Assembly (NCBI GenBank): GCA_028871575.1 | Contig: JAGWMW010000002.1 | Coordinates: 1 to 48,329, forward strand | DNA length: 48,329 nt | Direction: 5' to 3' | DNA from: Burkholderiales bacterium | GTDB lineage: Bacteria > Pseudomonadota > Gammaproteobacteria > Burkholderiales > Burkholderiaceae_C | Shown here: positions 27,248 through 37,726 of the stretch, in pieces | How positions within the stretch are numbered: position 1 is the first letter of the stretch | Layout of the letters: each line of letters starts with the position of its first letter | Notes under the pieces: model-generated | What the model was told of the DNA's origin: nothing | The model's input: only the letters and a program-made list of their open reading frames with translations | Database searches by the model: none | Made by a program: the position numbers and the translations under genes

Positions 27248-28441
27248 TCAAGAGCCCAGCACCGTCTGGGCAACGATGTTGCGTTGCACTTCGTTCGACC
27301 CGCCGTAGATCGTCGTCTTGCGCATGTTGAAGTAGGTGCCCGACAGCGGCAGCAGATCGGCCGGGAAGGCGAGGTCGCCCTGCCAGCCGGCTTCCATCGC
27401 CTCGTCCACGCGGGCGCGGGCCAGCGGGCCGGCCGCCAGCATCATCAGCTCGGTGTAGCGCTGTTGCAGCTCGCTGCCGCGGATCTTCAGCAGGCCCGCG
27501 ATGTCCAGGCTCTGCTTGCCGTTCTTCTCGGCCGAGAGCACGCGCAGCACCAGCATCTCCAGCGCCACCACGTCCACCTCGACCAACGCGATCTGGTCGC
27601 GGAACCGCGGGTCGTCCCACAGGCCTTCGCGCTGTGCCAGCTTCTTCAGCCGCTCGAGCTCGCGCTTGGCGCGGTTGACGTCGGCGATGTTCGTGCGCTC
27701 GTGGCTGAGCAGGTGCTTGGCGTAGGTCCAGCCCTTGTTCTCCTCGCCGATCAGGTTCTCGGCCGGCACCTCGACGTTGTCGAACCAGACCTCGTTGACC
27801 TCGGGCTCGCCGTCCATCAGCACGATCGGCCGCACCGTGATGCCGGGGCTCTTCATGTCGATCAGCAGGAAGCTGATGCCGGTCTGCGGCTTGCCTTCGT
27901 TGCTGGTGCGCACGAGGCAGAAGATCCACTCGCCGTATTGGCCGAGGGTGGTCCAGGTCTTCTGGCCGTTGACGATGTACTTGTCGCCCGAATTCGTGCG
28001 GACCCGCTCGGCCTTCGTCTTCAGCGAGGCCAGGTCGCTGCCCGATCCGGGCTCGCTGTAGCCCTGGCTCCACCACACCTCGCCGCTGGCGATGCCGGGC
28101 AGGAAGCGCTTTTGCTGCTCGGCGTTGCCGAAGGCCATGATGACGGGCGCCACCATCACCGGGCCGAACGGAATGGCGCGCGGCGCACCGGCCAGCGCAC
28201 ACTCCTCCTCGAACAGGTGGCGCTGCACGGCGTTCCAGCCGGGGCCGCCGAATTCCTTCGGCCAGCCCCAGCCGAGCCAGCCCTTCTTGCCCAGGATCTT
28301 GGCCCAGCGCTGATGGTCGTCGCGGGTCAGGCGCAGCGACAGGCGCACCTTCTGGCTGATGTCGGGCGGCAGGTTCTCGGCCACCCAGTGCCGGATCTCG
28401 TGCCGGAAGGCGAGCTCCTCGGCGGTGAAGTTCAGGTCCAT
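27248..28441 (-). CDS. Acyl-CoA dehydrogenase, larger partner (pimeloyl-CoA dehydrogenase-like)
   Basis: A 397-residue FAD-dependent dehydrogenase introducing a 2,3 double bond into an acyl-CoA. It shows QGYSEPGSGSDLASLKTKA (substrate and FAD contacts), KTWTTLGQYGEW, and a C-terminal IYGGSNEVQRNIVAQ. In most family members that last loop is IYEG with the catalytic Glu; here the position is Gly (G380). A Glu at 248 (LLSHERTNIA) sits where the LCAD/IVD branch keeps its base, so it may be catalytic. AAGGAG precedes the ATG. It is the first gene of the pair. Confidence 0.9.
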   Translation of the reverse strand: MDLNFTAEELAFRHEIRHWVAENLPPDISQKVRLSLRLTRDDHQRWAKILGKKGWLGWGWPKEFGGPGWNAVQRHLFEEECALAGAPRAIPFGPVMVAPVIMAFGNAEQQKRFLPGIASGEVWWSQGYSEPGSGSDLASLKTKAERVRTNSGDKYIVNGQKTWTTLGQYGEWIFCLVRTSNEGKPQTGISFLLIDMKSPGITVRPIVLMDGEPEVNEVWFDNVEVPAENLIGEENKGWTYAKHLLSHERTNIADVNRAKRELERLKKLAQREGLWDDPRFRDQIALVEVDVVALEMLVLRVLSAEKNGKQSLDIAGLLKIRGSELQQRYTELMMLAAGPLARARVDEAMEAGWQGDLAFPADLLPLSGTYFNMRKTTIYGGSNEVQRNIVAQTVLGS

Positions 28442-28521
28442 GCAGCGGTCTCCTTCGGTCGGTCGCCCCGCCGGTTTTTAGCACGGGCGTTCGATTTTCG
28501 CCTGTCGCGCCGACGACAGGG

Positions 28522-29196
28522 TCAGCGCAGCTGCAGCCGCAGCGTGTCGTTGCTGCGCTGCATCTGCAGCCGGGACAGGAAGCTGTTGCCCAGCAGCACC
28601 TGGGGCATCTGCAGCGGCAGGATGGCCGCGTCCACGTTGGCCAGTTCGAGATCGCCCACGCGCACGCGGTCCAGCACCACGATCTGCACCGGCACGCGGC
28701 CGTTGGCGGTCTGGGTCAGGCCGGCCCGGGCCCGGCTCAGGTCCAGGCCCAGGCGGCGGGCCTCCTCGGCGCCCATCGAGACCATCGTGGCCCCGGTGTC
28801 CACCAGGAACGTCACCGCGTGGCCGTTGATCGAGCCCAGGGTGCTGAAGTGGCCCCCGCTGCCGGCGGGGATGACCACCTCGCGGGCCGGCGCCGGCGGC
28901 GCGCCGTCGCCCACCTGCACCGGCGTGCCCAACGGCAGCGTGCGCGGGGTGCCGCCGTCGTCGATCTCGGCGCGCTCGCCCACCCAGCGCAGCAACCGCA
29001 CGCCCTGCACCGCCTGCCCGGGCGACAGCAGCCGCGGCTGGCCGTCGATGACGAGCAGCGCGCGATCGCCCATGCGGCCGGCCAGCACCACGCCGGTGGC
29101 CCGGGCCGGCGCGGCGGCGGCCAGGGCCGCGGCCAGGACGGCCGCCCCGGTGGCCGCGCGGCTCAGGCGCGGAAGTTGTCGAACGACAGCGGCCAC
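28522..29196 (-). CDS. Retropepsin-like aspartic protease (TIGR02281 type), exported
   Basis: About 224 residues. The probable GTG start at 29196 gives a signal peptide with basic residues, an Ala/Leu core and an APARA end. The C-terminal domain carries the single aspartyl-protease motif FLVDTGATMVSMG, then LGNSFLSRLQMQ, as in retroviral-type proteases that act as dimers. The middle segment has an SH3-like or pilus-assembly-like strand set (RALLVIDGQPRLLSPGQAVQGVRLL). It overlaps the end of yajQ by 34 bp. No ATG exists at the 5' end, so the start is tentative; a CTG overlapping the yajQ stop is the alternative. Confidence 0.75.
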   Translation of the reverse strand: MAAVVRQLPRLSRAATGAAVLAAALAAAAPARATGVVLAGRMGDRALLVIDGQPRLLSPGQAVQGVRLLRWVGERAEIDDGGTPRTLPLGTPVQVGDGAPPAPAREVVIPAGSGGHFSTLGSINGHAVTFLVDTGATMVSMGAEEARRLGLDLSRARAGLTQTANGRVPVQIVVLDRVRVGDLELANVDAAILPLQMPQVLLGNSFLSRLQMQRSNDTLRLQLR

Positions 29197-29666
29197 TCGG
29201 TCAGCCCGGACCGCAGCAGCGCGATCGCCTGCTGCAGCTCGTCGCGCTTGGGCCCGCTCACGCGCAGGGCGTCGCCCTGGTAGGCGGCCTGCACCTTGAG
29301 CTTGCTGCCCTTGAGCAGGGCCTGCATCTTCTTCGCCGTCTCGGCGTCGACCCCGCTCTTGACCGGCACCGCCAGCTTCAGCCGGTCGTGGCTGAGCTTT
29401 TGCGGCGTGCCGCTGAAATCGAGGAAGCGGGCGTCGACCCCGCGCTTGGCCAGCCGCGCCAGCAGCAGGTCGCGCACCTGCTGGAGCTGGAAGTCGCTGT
29501 CGGCCCACAGCGTGAGCTCGCGCTGCTTGGGCGTGGCGGCCGCCAGCTCCACCTGCGCGCTCGAGCCCTTGAAGTCGAAGCGCGTGGCGATCTCCTTGGC
29601 CGCCTGCTCGACCGCATTGCGCAGCTCGACCAGGTCGGGTTCGATGACGGCGTCGAAGCTGGGCAT
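29163..29666 (-). CDS. yajQ: YajQ family nucleotide-binding protein
   Basis: A 167-residue cytoplasmic protein of the UPF0234/YajQ family; members bind cyclic di-GMP or nucleic acid and influence virulence or phage biology. The family start MPSFDAVIEPDLVELRNAVEQA is present, with RFDFKGSSAQVEL, KRGVDARFLDFSG and the C-terminal LPLSFDNFR-like ending (WPLSFDNFRA). Length is normal. It diverges from murB across a region with 12-bp tandem repeats and is followed by the overlapping protease gene. Confidence 0.95.
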   Translation of the reverse strand: MPSFDAVIEPDLVELRNAVEQAAKEIATRFDFKGSSAQVELAAATPKQRELTLWADSDFQLQQVRDLLLARLAKRGVDARFLDFSGTPQKLSHDRLKLAVPVKSGVDAETAKKMQALLKGSKLKVQAAYQGDALRVSGPKRDELQQAIALLRSGLTEWPLSFDNFRA

Positions 29667-29694
29667 GCCGGGTGGGGGGTGGGGCGGATGTAGC

Positions 29695-29742
29695 GGCGGA
29701 TCGGGAGGCGGATCGGGCGGCGGATCGGGCGGCGGACCCGGC
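29695..29742. repeat. 12-bp tandem repeats between yajQ and murB
   Basis: Three units of GGCGGATCGGG(A/C) run from 29695 to 29730, and a fourth degenerate unit continues to about 29742. They lie in the divergent promoter region, 29 bases upstream of the yajQ start and about 60 before murB. Confidence 0.85.
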
Positions 29743-29803
29743 TGCCGTTCGGGAGCTTCGCGCGGGCCGGGGCGACGCGGCGAAGATGCCTGAAAATTCT
29801 CGC

Positions 29804-30830
29804 ATGCCCAACGCCGCCGTGCCGCTCGACATCCAGCCGCGCGCCAGCCTGCGCGAACACAACAGCTTCGGCCTGCCGGCGCTGGCGCGCACCCTGATCC
29901 GCGTGCACAGCGAGGCCGACGTGCGGCGCGTGGTCGACCACCCGCAGCACGGCGTGGCGCCCAAGTTCATCCTCGGCGGCGGCAGCAACATCGTGCTCAC
30001 GCGCGATGTCGAGGCCGTGGTAGTCAAGGTCGAGATCGGGGGCCGGCGGCTGCTGCGCGAGCAGGCCGATGCCTGGATCGTCGAGGCCGGCGCGGGCGAG
30101 CCCTGGCACGCCCTCGTGGCCTGGACCCTCGAGCAGGGCTGGCCGGGGCTGGAGAACCTGGCCCTGATCCCCGGCTCGGTGGGGGCGGCGCCGGTGCAGA
30201 ACATCGGCGCCTACGGGGTGGAGCTGGCCGACCGCTTCCACTCGCTGGACGCGGTCGACCTCGTCACCGGCCGCAGCGTCACGCTGGACGCCGCGATGTG
30301 CCGCTTCGGCTACCGCGACAGCGTGTTCAAGCAGGCGCTGGCCGGCAAGAGCGTGATCACGCGCGTGCGGCTGCGCCTGCCGCGGCCCTGGCAGCCGGTG
30401 CTGGGCTACCTCGACCTGGAACGCAAGATGTCGGAGACCGGCAACCCCCGGCCCGATGCACGCACCGTCTTCGACTGGGTCTGCGCCATCCGGCGCGCCA
30501 AGCTGCCCGACCCGGCCGTGATCGGCAACGCCGGCAGCTTCTTCAAGAACCCGGTGGTCAGCCCCGAGCAGTGCCGCGACATCATCGGCCGCGACCCGGA
30601 GATCGTGCACTACCCGATGCCCGACGGCAGCGTCAAGCTCGCCGCCGGCTGGCTGATCGACGCCTGCGGCTGGAAGGGCAAGAGCGTCGGCCGCGCCGGC
30701 GTCTACGAGCGCCAGGCGCTGGTGCTGGTCAACCGCGGCGGGGCCAGTGGGGCCGAGGTGGTGACGCTGGCGCGCGCGATCCAGGAAAGCGTCTACGGCC
30801 GCTTCGGCATCCGGCTCGAGCCCGAGCCGA

Positions 30831-30841
<11 letters not shown>
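29804..30841 (+). CDS. murB: UDP-N-acetylenolpyruvoylglucosamine reductase
   Basis: About 345 residues; an FAD enzyme that reduces UDP-GlcNAc-enolpyruvate to UDP-MurNAc in peptidoglycan synthesis. The N-terminal FAD domain has NSFGLPA and LGGGSNIV. The substrate region has LENLALIPGSVGAAPVQNIGAYGVE, FGYRDSVFK and GNAGSFFKNPVV (catalytic Ser). This is the E. coli-like type I enzyme. The start may instead be the ATG at 29786, six codons earlier; neither has a good ribosome site. The AT-rich TGAAAATTCT just before 29804 looks like a -10, hinting at a very short leader. It overlaps the kinase gene tail by 11 bp. Confidence 0.93.
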
Positions 30842-33116
<2,275 letters not shown>

Positions 33117-33518
33117 GTCGAGCGTCCGTAGTAGACCGCGCTGTGCAGCTCGGGCTGCGCATCGAAGGGGTACATCAGCAGCAGGGGGCCCTTGTCGCGC
33201 AGCGTCATCGCGCGGCCGTCGAGCCGGTGCGCGACCACCACGTCGTACTGCAGCGCGTCGTCGAAGGGCATGTCCTGGTGATCCGGCGCCAACGAGCCCA
33301 GCCGCAAGGTGCGGCCGCTGGCGCCGACCGCGCCGAGCACGTCGCGCAGCAGCGGGCCGGTGAAGCGGCGAGGATCGGCCCACCAGGGCGTGCGGGTGCT
33401 GAAGCTGGTCTGCGGCAGCGCCAGCAGGCGCGCCCGGTCGAAGGCCGCCTCGTGGCCGTGGTCGGGCCGCTCCAGGCGGCCGCTGAGGGTCAGCAGTGCC
33501 GCCGGCGCCGGGCGAACC

Positions 33519-33542
33519 GCAGGCGCAACGGCAGGCGCAACG
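33519..33542. repeat. Perfect 2 x 12-bp tandem repeat in the exported protein gene
   Basis: GCAGGCGCAACG occurs twice in direct succession, encoding a repeated Val-Ala-Pro-Ala unit between the signal peptide and the folded domain. Confidence 0.85.
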
Positions 33543-33693
33543 GCCGAGAAGCCCGCCGGGGCCCGCAGGGCGAGACCGATGCCGACGGCGGCCCGGAGCA
33601 GGCCGCGGCGGTCGGCGGGGCAAGGCGGCATGGCGTGGGGCAGTCGCTCGGTGAGGCGATTCTAGGCGCCGCCTCGTCCCGCGGGCCGGGCGT

Positions 33694-34398
33694 TCAGGAC
33701 TTCAGCATGTCGCCCAGGTCGAGCCCGGTGAGCGCCTTGGCGCCGCGGGCCAGCCACACCATCAGGCCCATCATCATCAGCATCGACGGGATGGCGACGA
33801 TCGGATAGCTGAGCAGCGTGAGCCGGCCGAGCTCCTGGTTGAAGGCCTCGCTGCCGGCCGTGCTGTGCACGACGTGGCGCGTGAGGAAATAGTTGGCCAC
33901 GGCCGAGAAGAAGAAGGTGCCGGCCAGCCCGACGGTGCCGCCGCGCAGCCGGCGCTCGAAGGCCATGCCGTTGCCGCGCGCGGCCAGCGCGGCCTGCACG
34001 CGGTCGACGTCGAACAGGCTGGCATTGAAGATCATCAGCCGGATCAGCGGCGAGCGCGTCCAGGCCGAGCCCAGCACCACGGCACCGATCAGCGTCGGCA
34101 CGGCGGCCTCCTTCACGGCCAGCCACTGCGCATTCAGCGCCAGCAGCCCGATGCCGCCGGTCAGCAGCGTGCTCACCACGCCCAGCACCGACAGCCAGTT
34201 CAGCTTGCGCCGCCGCCAGCCGTCCCACAGGCCCCAGCCGAGCGGAAAGGCCAGGGCCAGCCCGAGCGCGGGCAGCGTGCCCAGGCGGTCGGGGCCGCTG
34301 AGCTTCATCAGCACCAGCGCGGGCAGGGCGATGGTGACGCCGATCTCGAGCAGCGGGTTGGGCTTGGCGGCGGGCGGGCGGTCGGGGGCGGCGGTCAT
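33694..34398 (-). CDS. VC0807-type multi-pass membrane protein
   Basis: A 234-residue inner-membrane protein with about six hydrophobic segments. It matches the VC0807 family style: NPLLEIGVTIALPALVLMKLS at the N-terminus, LGWGLWDGWRRRKLNWLSVLGVVSTLLTGG, and a C-terminal FNQELGRLTLLSYPIVAIPSM. The family is distantly like intracellular-septation/MFS-type proteins, with no proven role. It ends 62 bp before the molybdopterin-fold gene on the same strand and could belong to the same operon. Confidence 0.8.
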   Translation of the reverse strand: MTAAPDRPPAAKPNPLLEIGVTIALPALVLMKLSGPDRLGTLPALGLALAFPLGWGLWDGWRRRKLNWLSVLGVVSTLLTGGIGLLALNAQWLAVKEAAVPTLIGAVVLGSAWTRSPLIRLMIFNASLFDVDRVQAALAARGNGMAFERRLRGGTVGLAGTFFFSAVANYFLTRHVVHSTAGSEAFNQELGRLTLLSYPIVAIPSMLMMMGLMVWLARGAKALTGLDLGDMLKS

Positions 34399-34474
34399 CG
34401 GGGCGCAAGCCTACACGCAGCCCGCGCCGGCCCCTTGCGGCGTTGTTCACGGCGCGGGGGCGCCGCGATCGGGC

Positions 34475-34558
34475 CACCGCGCCGGCCCCTCGCGCCGCGG
34501 CCCGGCTGCTGCCCCTGGGTCACGGCGCCGGCCCCGGGCGCCGCGGCCCGGCTACTGC
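34475..34558. repeat. Imperfect 38-bp direct repeat at the 3' end of the TPR lipoprotein gene
   Basis: Bases 34475-34512 and 34521-34558 match at 34 of 38 positions, sharing the core GCGCCGCGGCCCGGCT. The second copy covers the stop codon of the lipoprotein gene. A third, partial copy (GCGCCGGCCCCTTGCGG) lies near 34424-34440. Confidence 0.7.
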
Positions 34559-35772
34559 ACCTGCAGCGCGCGCAGCCGCGCCAGCTTGGCGTTGTAGAGC
34601 TCGTGGCTGTGCGCGGTGGTGCTGTTGTCCCGCGCCTGCTCCAGGTGCCGCAGGGCCGCCTGGCGGTCGCCCAGGCGCAGATCGGCCAGCGCGGCCCAGT
34701 AGTGCACGTCGGGCTGGTCGGGCTGCAGCTTCAACTCCTGCGCGAACCATTGCCGGGCGCGGGCATCGTCGCCGCGGGCCATGGCCTGGCGGCCGAGCTC
34801 GAAGGCCTCGAACGGGGCCTCGGGCTGGATGGCGGCCAGCCGCACGGCGACCGCCTCGGCCTCGGCGTCGCGGCCCTGGCGGCGCAGGGCATTGACCAGG
34901 TTGCCCAGCGCCGTCGCGTTGCGCGGCTCGAGCGCCAGCGCCTGGCGCAGCGCGGCCTCGGCCGCGGCGGGGTGGCCGGCCTGCAGGTAGATCACGGCCA
35001 GCGTGTTGGCGGCGGCGCCGAAGCGGGGGTCGCGCCGCAGCGCCGCGCGGGCCCAGGCGTAGGCGTCGGCCAGCCGGTGATCGGCCAGGGCCTCGGCGGC
35101 GCGGTTGTTGTAGAACATGGCGAGCACCGTGGTCTCGTCGATGCGCTCGGTGCGCCGGGCCCCGAATTCGCTGGGCGGGACGAAGTCGACCTGCAGGTCG
35201 CTGGCCGGCGGCCAACGGCTGAAGGCGTCGTGCAGCGACGGCGACAGCACCAGGTTGACATGGCCGTTGGCGAACACCAGCGCGCCGTCCAGGCTGTAGC
35301 TGGGCGGCTCGAGCACGCGCTGGTAGCTCACCGGCAGGCCCAGGTAGCGCGCGAAGGCCGACGTCATGATGACCAGCGACAGGCAGTTGCCGGCGCGCGC
35401 CTCGAAGGCCTGCGCGGCCGTGCGCGTGGCGCCGGCGTCGTAGCGCAGCTGCAGCGGGCCGTGGTGGTAGAGCGCGTCCAGCAGGGCCTGGCGCAGGCCG
35501 CCGCCGCTGCGTGCCGGGTGCGCGCGCTGCATCTCGTCGGCGAAGCGGCGCATGGCCGGGCTGAGGGCGAACACCGCCTCGGGCGCGATCGGCGCCTGCG
35601 AGGGCGCGAAGTCGGCGTCGTGCAGCAGCGGCTCCACCGCCATCACCGGGGGTTGGGCCGTCGGTGTCGAGGCACAGCCGGCGAGCCAGACCGCCAGACC
35701 GCAGGCCCCGGCCACGGCCAGCGAGCGGCGCCGGCATCGGCCCCGGGCAAGGCAGTACGGCAGGATGCGCAT
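34552..35772 (-). CDS. Lipoprotein with transglutaminase-like domain and TPR repeats
   Basis: A 406-residue lipoprotein: the lipobox LAGC puts the lipidated Cys at residue 33. Residues 95-200 look like a transglutaminase/cysteine-protease fold, with candidate C130 (AGNCLSLVIMTSAFARYLG), H171 (ANGHVNLVL) and D196 (LQVDFVP). Residues 213-385 are TPR-like helices (AANTLAVIYLQAGHPAAAEAAL, then NATALGNLVNALRRQG). The ATG at 35772 has a strong site (GGAGGTG); an upstream frame is ignored. It is probably an envelope scaffold or peptide-crosslink enzyme; the substrate is unknown. Confidence 0.82.
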   Translation of the reverse strand: MRILPYCLARGRCRRRSLAVAGACGLAVWLAGCASTPTAQPPVMAVEPLLHDADFAPSQAPIAPEAVFALSPAMRRFADEMQRAHPARSGGGLRQALLDALYHHGPLQLRYDAGATRTAAQAFEARAGNCLSLVIMTSAFARYLGLPVSYQRVLEPPSYSLDGALVFANGHVNLVLSPSLHDAFSRWPPASDLQVDFVPPSEFGARRTERIDETTVLAMFYNNRAAEALADHRLADAYAWARAALRRDPRFGAAANTLAVIYLQAGHPAAAEAALRQALALEPRNATALGNLVNALRRQGRDAEAEAVAVRLAAIQPEAPFEAFELGRQAMARGDDARARQWFAQELKLQPDQPDVHYWAALADLRLGDRQAALRHLEQARDNSTTAHSHELYNAKLARLRALQVQ

Positions 35773-35917
35773 CGGAGCACCTCCGGCGGCCGCCCGCGCG
35801 GCCACGAGTCGGGTTTCATCCTACGCCGCTGCCCCGGCCTGCGTCGCAGCCAGGAGCCAGGAGCCGGTGCCGGTAGAGAATCGGCCGCTCCGCCACGCCA
35901 CGACGAGACTGCTGCCG

Positions 35918-36682
35918 ATGCCGAGCCCGACCGCGCCGCCCCCGCCGCCACCCCTGACCGCGCTGGCCGACCTGCCGGCCCAGCTGGCCGCGGCCGGCTG
36001 GGCCGTGCTGGACGCCGCCGCGCTGTGCAGCCTGGCCGGGGTGCCCGAGATGCCCACCGGCTGGCCCGCGCTGTGGGCGACGCTGCCGCCCGACCCCCAC
36101 CTGCGCGACGGCGGACGCTACCGGCGCCGCCGCCACGGCTGCTTCGTGATCGAGCATGGGCAGGTGCAGGCGGCACCGCACCGGGCGCACTGGCAGCCGG
36201 TGGAATACAACGCGCTGCACGGCGGCATCCAGCGCTGGTTCGAGCCGCTGACGCCCGAGCTCACGGCCGACCCGGCCTGGCCGCGGCTGCTGCTGGCGCT
36301 GGCCACCGTGGCCGAATCGCTGCACGGGCCGGCGCGCTGGTTCGTCGAGGCGCACCCCTTCCGCATCGACACCGGCGGCGAAGGCGCCATCGGCCGGCCC
36401 ACGCCCGAGGGCGCGCACCGCGACGGCGTCGACCTGGTGGCGGTGCTGCTGGTCGACCGCCACAACGTCAAGGGCGGCGAGACGCGGGTGTTCGACGCCC
36501 GCGGGCCGCAGGGCGTGCGCTTCACGCTGCACGAGCGCTGGAGCGCCCTGGTGCTGGACGACGCGCGCGTGATCCACGAGACGACGCCGATCCAGCCGCT
36601 GGACGCCGCCCAGCCGGCCTGGCGCGACACCCTGGTGCTGACGCTGCGCCGCGGCGGCTTCCAGGGGCCGGCGGAACGATGA
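35918..36682 (+). CDS. 2OG-Fe(II) dioxygenase family protein (PF10014-like)
   Basis: A 254-residue cytoplasmic enzyme. The metal site reads HRDGVDLV (H-x-D) near residue 168, with the distal His in VIHETTPI, and a 2-oxoglutarate-binding Arg is likely in the C-terminal WRDTLVLTLRR. The pattern matches the family containing L-isoleucine 4-hydroxylase-type amino-acid hydroxylases (GGEGAIGRPTPEGAHRDG, VLLVDRHNVKGGETRVFD). The N-terminus is Pro-rich. It overlaps the next gene by 4 bp (ATGA), so hydroxylation and dehydration are probably linked. The substrate is not determined; an amino acid is the best guess. Confidence 0.83.
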   Translation: MPSPTAPPPPPPLTALADLPAQLAAAGWAVLDAAALCSLAGVPEMPTGWPALWATLPPDPHLRDGGRYRRRRHGCFVIEHGQVQAAPHRAHWQPVEYNALHGGIQRWFEPLTPELTADPAWPRLLLALATVAESLHGPARWFVEAHPFRIDTGGEGAIGRPTPEGAHRDGVDLVAVLLVDRHNVKGGETRVFDARGPQGVRFTLHERWSALVLDDARVIHETTPIQPLDAAQPAWRDTLVLTLRRGGFQGPAER

Positions 36683-37689
36683 GCCGCACCGGCGACGGCG
36701 GGCCGCCGCTGGCCATCGGCCCGGCCGACATCGAGGCCGCGGCCGCGCGGCTGCAGGGCGTGGCCCACCGCACGCCGGTGCTGACCTCGGCCAGCGCCGA
36801 CGCGCGCACCGGGGCGCGGGTCTACTTCAAGGCCGAGCACCTGCAGCGCATGGGCGCCTTCAAGTTCCGCGGCGCGTTCAACGCGCTGGCCCGCTTCACG
36901 CCGGCGCAGCGCGAGCGCGGCGTCATCGCCTATTCGTCGGGCAACCACGCGCAGGCCATCGCGCTGGCCGCGCGGCTGCTGGACATGCCCTCGGTCATCG
37001 TGATGCCGCACGATTCGCCGCCGCCCAAGCTGGCCGCCACCCGCGCCTACCAGCAGGGCCGGCCCGGCAGCGAGGTGGTGCTCTACGACCGCTACACCGA
37101 GGACCGCGAGGCCCTGGGCGCGCGCCTGGCGGCCGAGCGCGGCATGACGCTGATCCCGCCGTACGACCACCCCGACGTGATGGCCGGGCAGGGCACCGCG
37201 GCGCTCGAGCTCATCGAGGACGTGGGCCCGCTGGACCTGCTGCTGGTGTGCGTGGGCGGCGGCGGCCTGATCGCCGGCTGCGCGGTGGCGGCGCAGGCGC
37301 TGTGCCCCGGCATCGCCGTCGTGGGCGTGGAGCCCGAGGCCGGCGACGACACGCGCCAGAGCCTGGCCCGGGGCGAGATCGTGCACATCGCCACGCCGCA
37401 GACGATCGCCGACGGGGCCCAGACGCAGCACAGCGGGCGCCTCACCTTCCCCGTGATCCAGCGCCGGGTGCGCGAGATCGTCACGGTCAGCGATGCGCAG
37501 CTCGTGGCCACGATGCGCTTCTTCGCGCAGCGCATGAAGCAGGTGGTCGAGCCCACCGGCTGCCTGGCCGCGGCCGCGCTGCTGGAAGGCGCGGTGCGCG
37601 CCCCGGGGCAGCGCGTGGGCGTGATCGTCAGCGGCGGCAACGTCGACCCGGCGCGCTACGCAGCCTGGCTGGCCGACGGCCTGGGTTAA
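36679..37689 (+). CDS. PLP-dependent threonine/serine (or hydroxyaspartate) dehydratase
   Basis: A 336-residue fold-type II PLP enzyme. The PLP lysine sits in MGAFKFRGAFNAL, SSGNHAQAIALAA binds the substrate carboxylate, GGGGLIAGCA binds the phosphate, and VIVSGGNVD lies at the end. It lacks the C-terminal regulatory domain of biosynthetic IlvA, so it resembles catabolic threonine dehydratase, serine racemase or threo-3-hydroxyaspartate ammonia-lyase. It starts inside the dioxygenase stop codon, suggesting that it acts on a hydroxy-amino acid made by that enzyme. Confidence 0.88.
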   Translation: MSRTGDGGPPLAIGPADIEAAAARLQGVAHRTPVLTSASADARTGARVYFKAEHLQRMGAFKFRGAFNALARFTPAQRERGVIAYSSGNHAQAIALAARLLDMPSVIVMPHDSPPPKLAATRAYQQGRPGSEVVLYDRYTEDREALGARLAAERGMTLIPPYDHPDVMAGQGTAALELIEDVGPLDLLLVCVGGGGLIAGCAVAAQALCPGIAVVGVEPEAGDDTRQSLARGEIVHIATPQTIADGAQTQHSGRLTFPVIQRRVREIVTVSDAQLVATMRFFAQRMKQVVEPTGCLAAAALLEGAVRAPGQRVGVIVSGGNVDPARYAAWLADGLG

Positions 37690-37726
37690 CGTATCTGCCT
37701 GCCCCACTTCGAGAGAGCACGGACCC

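Noticed and set aside
29695-29742. CRISPR-like array
   Set aside because: The units are 12 bp with no spacers, so this is a simple tandem repeat.
33117-33623. Upstream extension of the histidine kinase
   Set aside because: This stretch is the molybdopterin-fold gene in a different frame. The kinase ATG at 33116 is followed directly by its first transmembrane helix.
33865-36678. Open frame continuing upstream of the PLP dehydratase
   Set aside because: Only the part from 36679 encodes a recognisable protein. The upstream portion is antisense to the membrane and lipoprotein genes and overlaps the dioxygenase in another frame.
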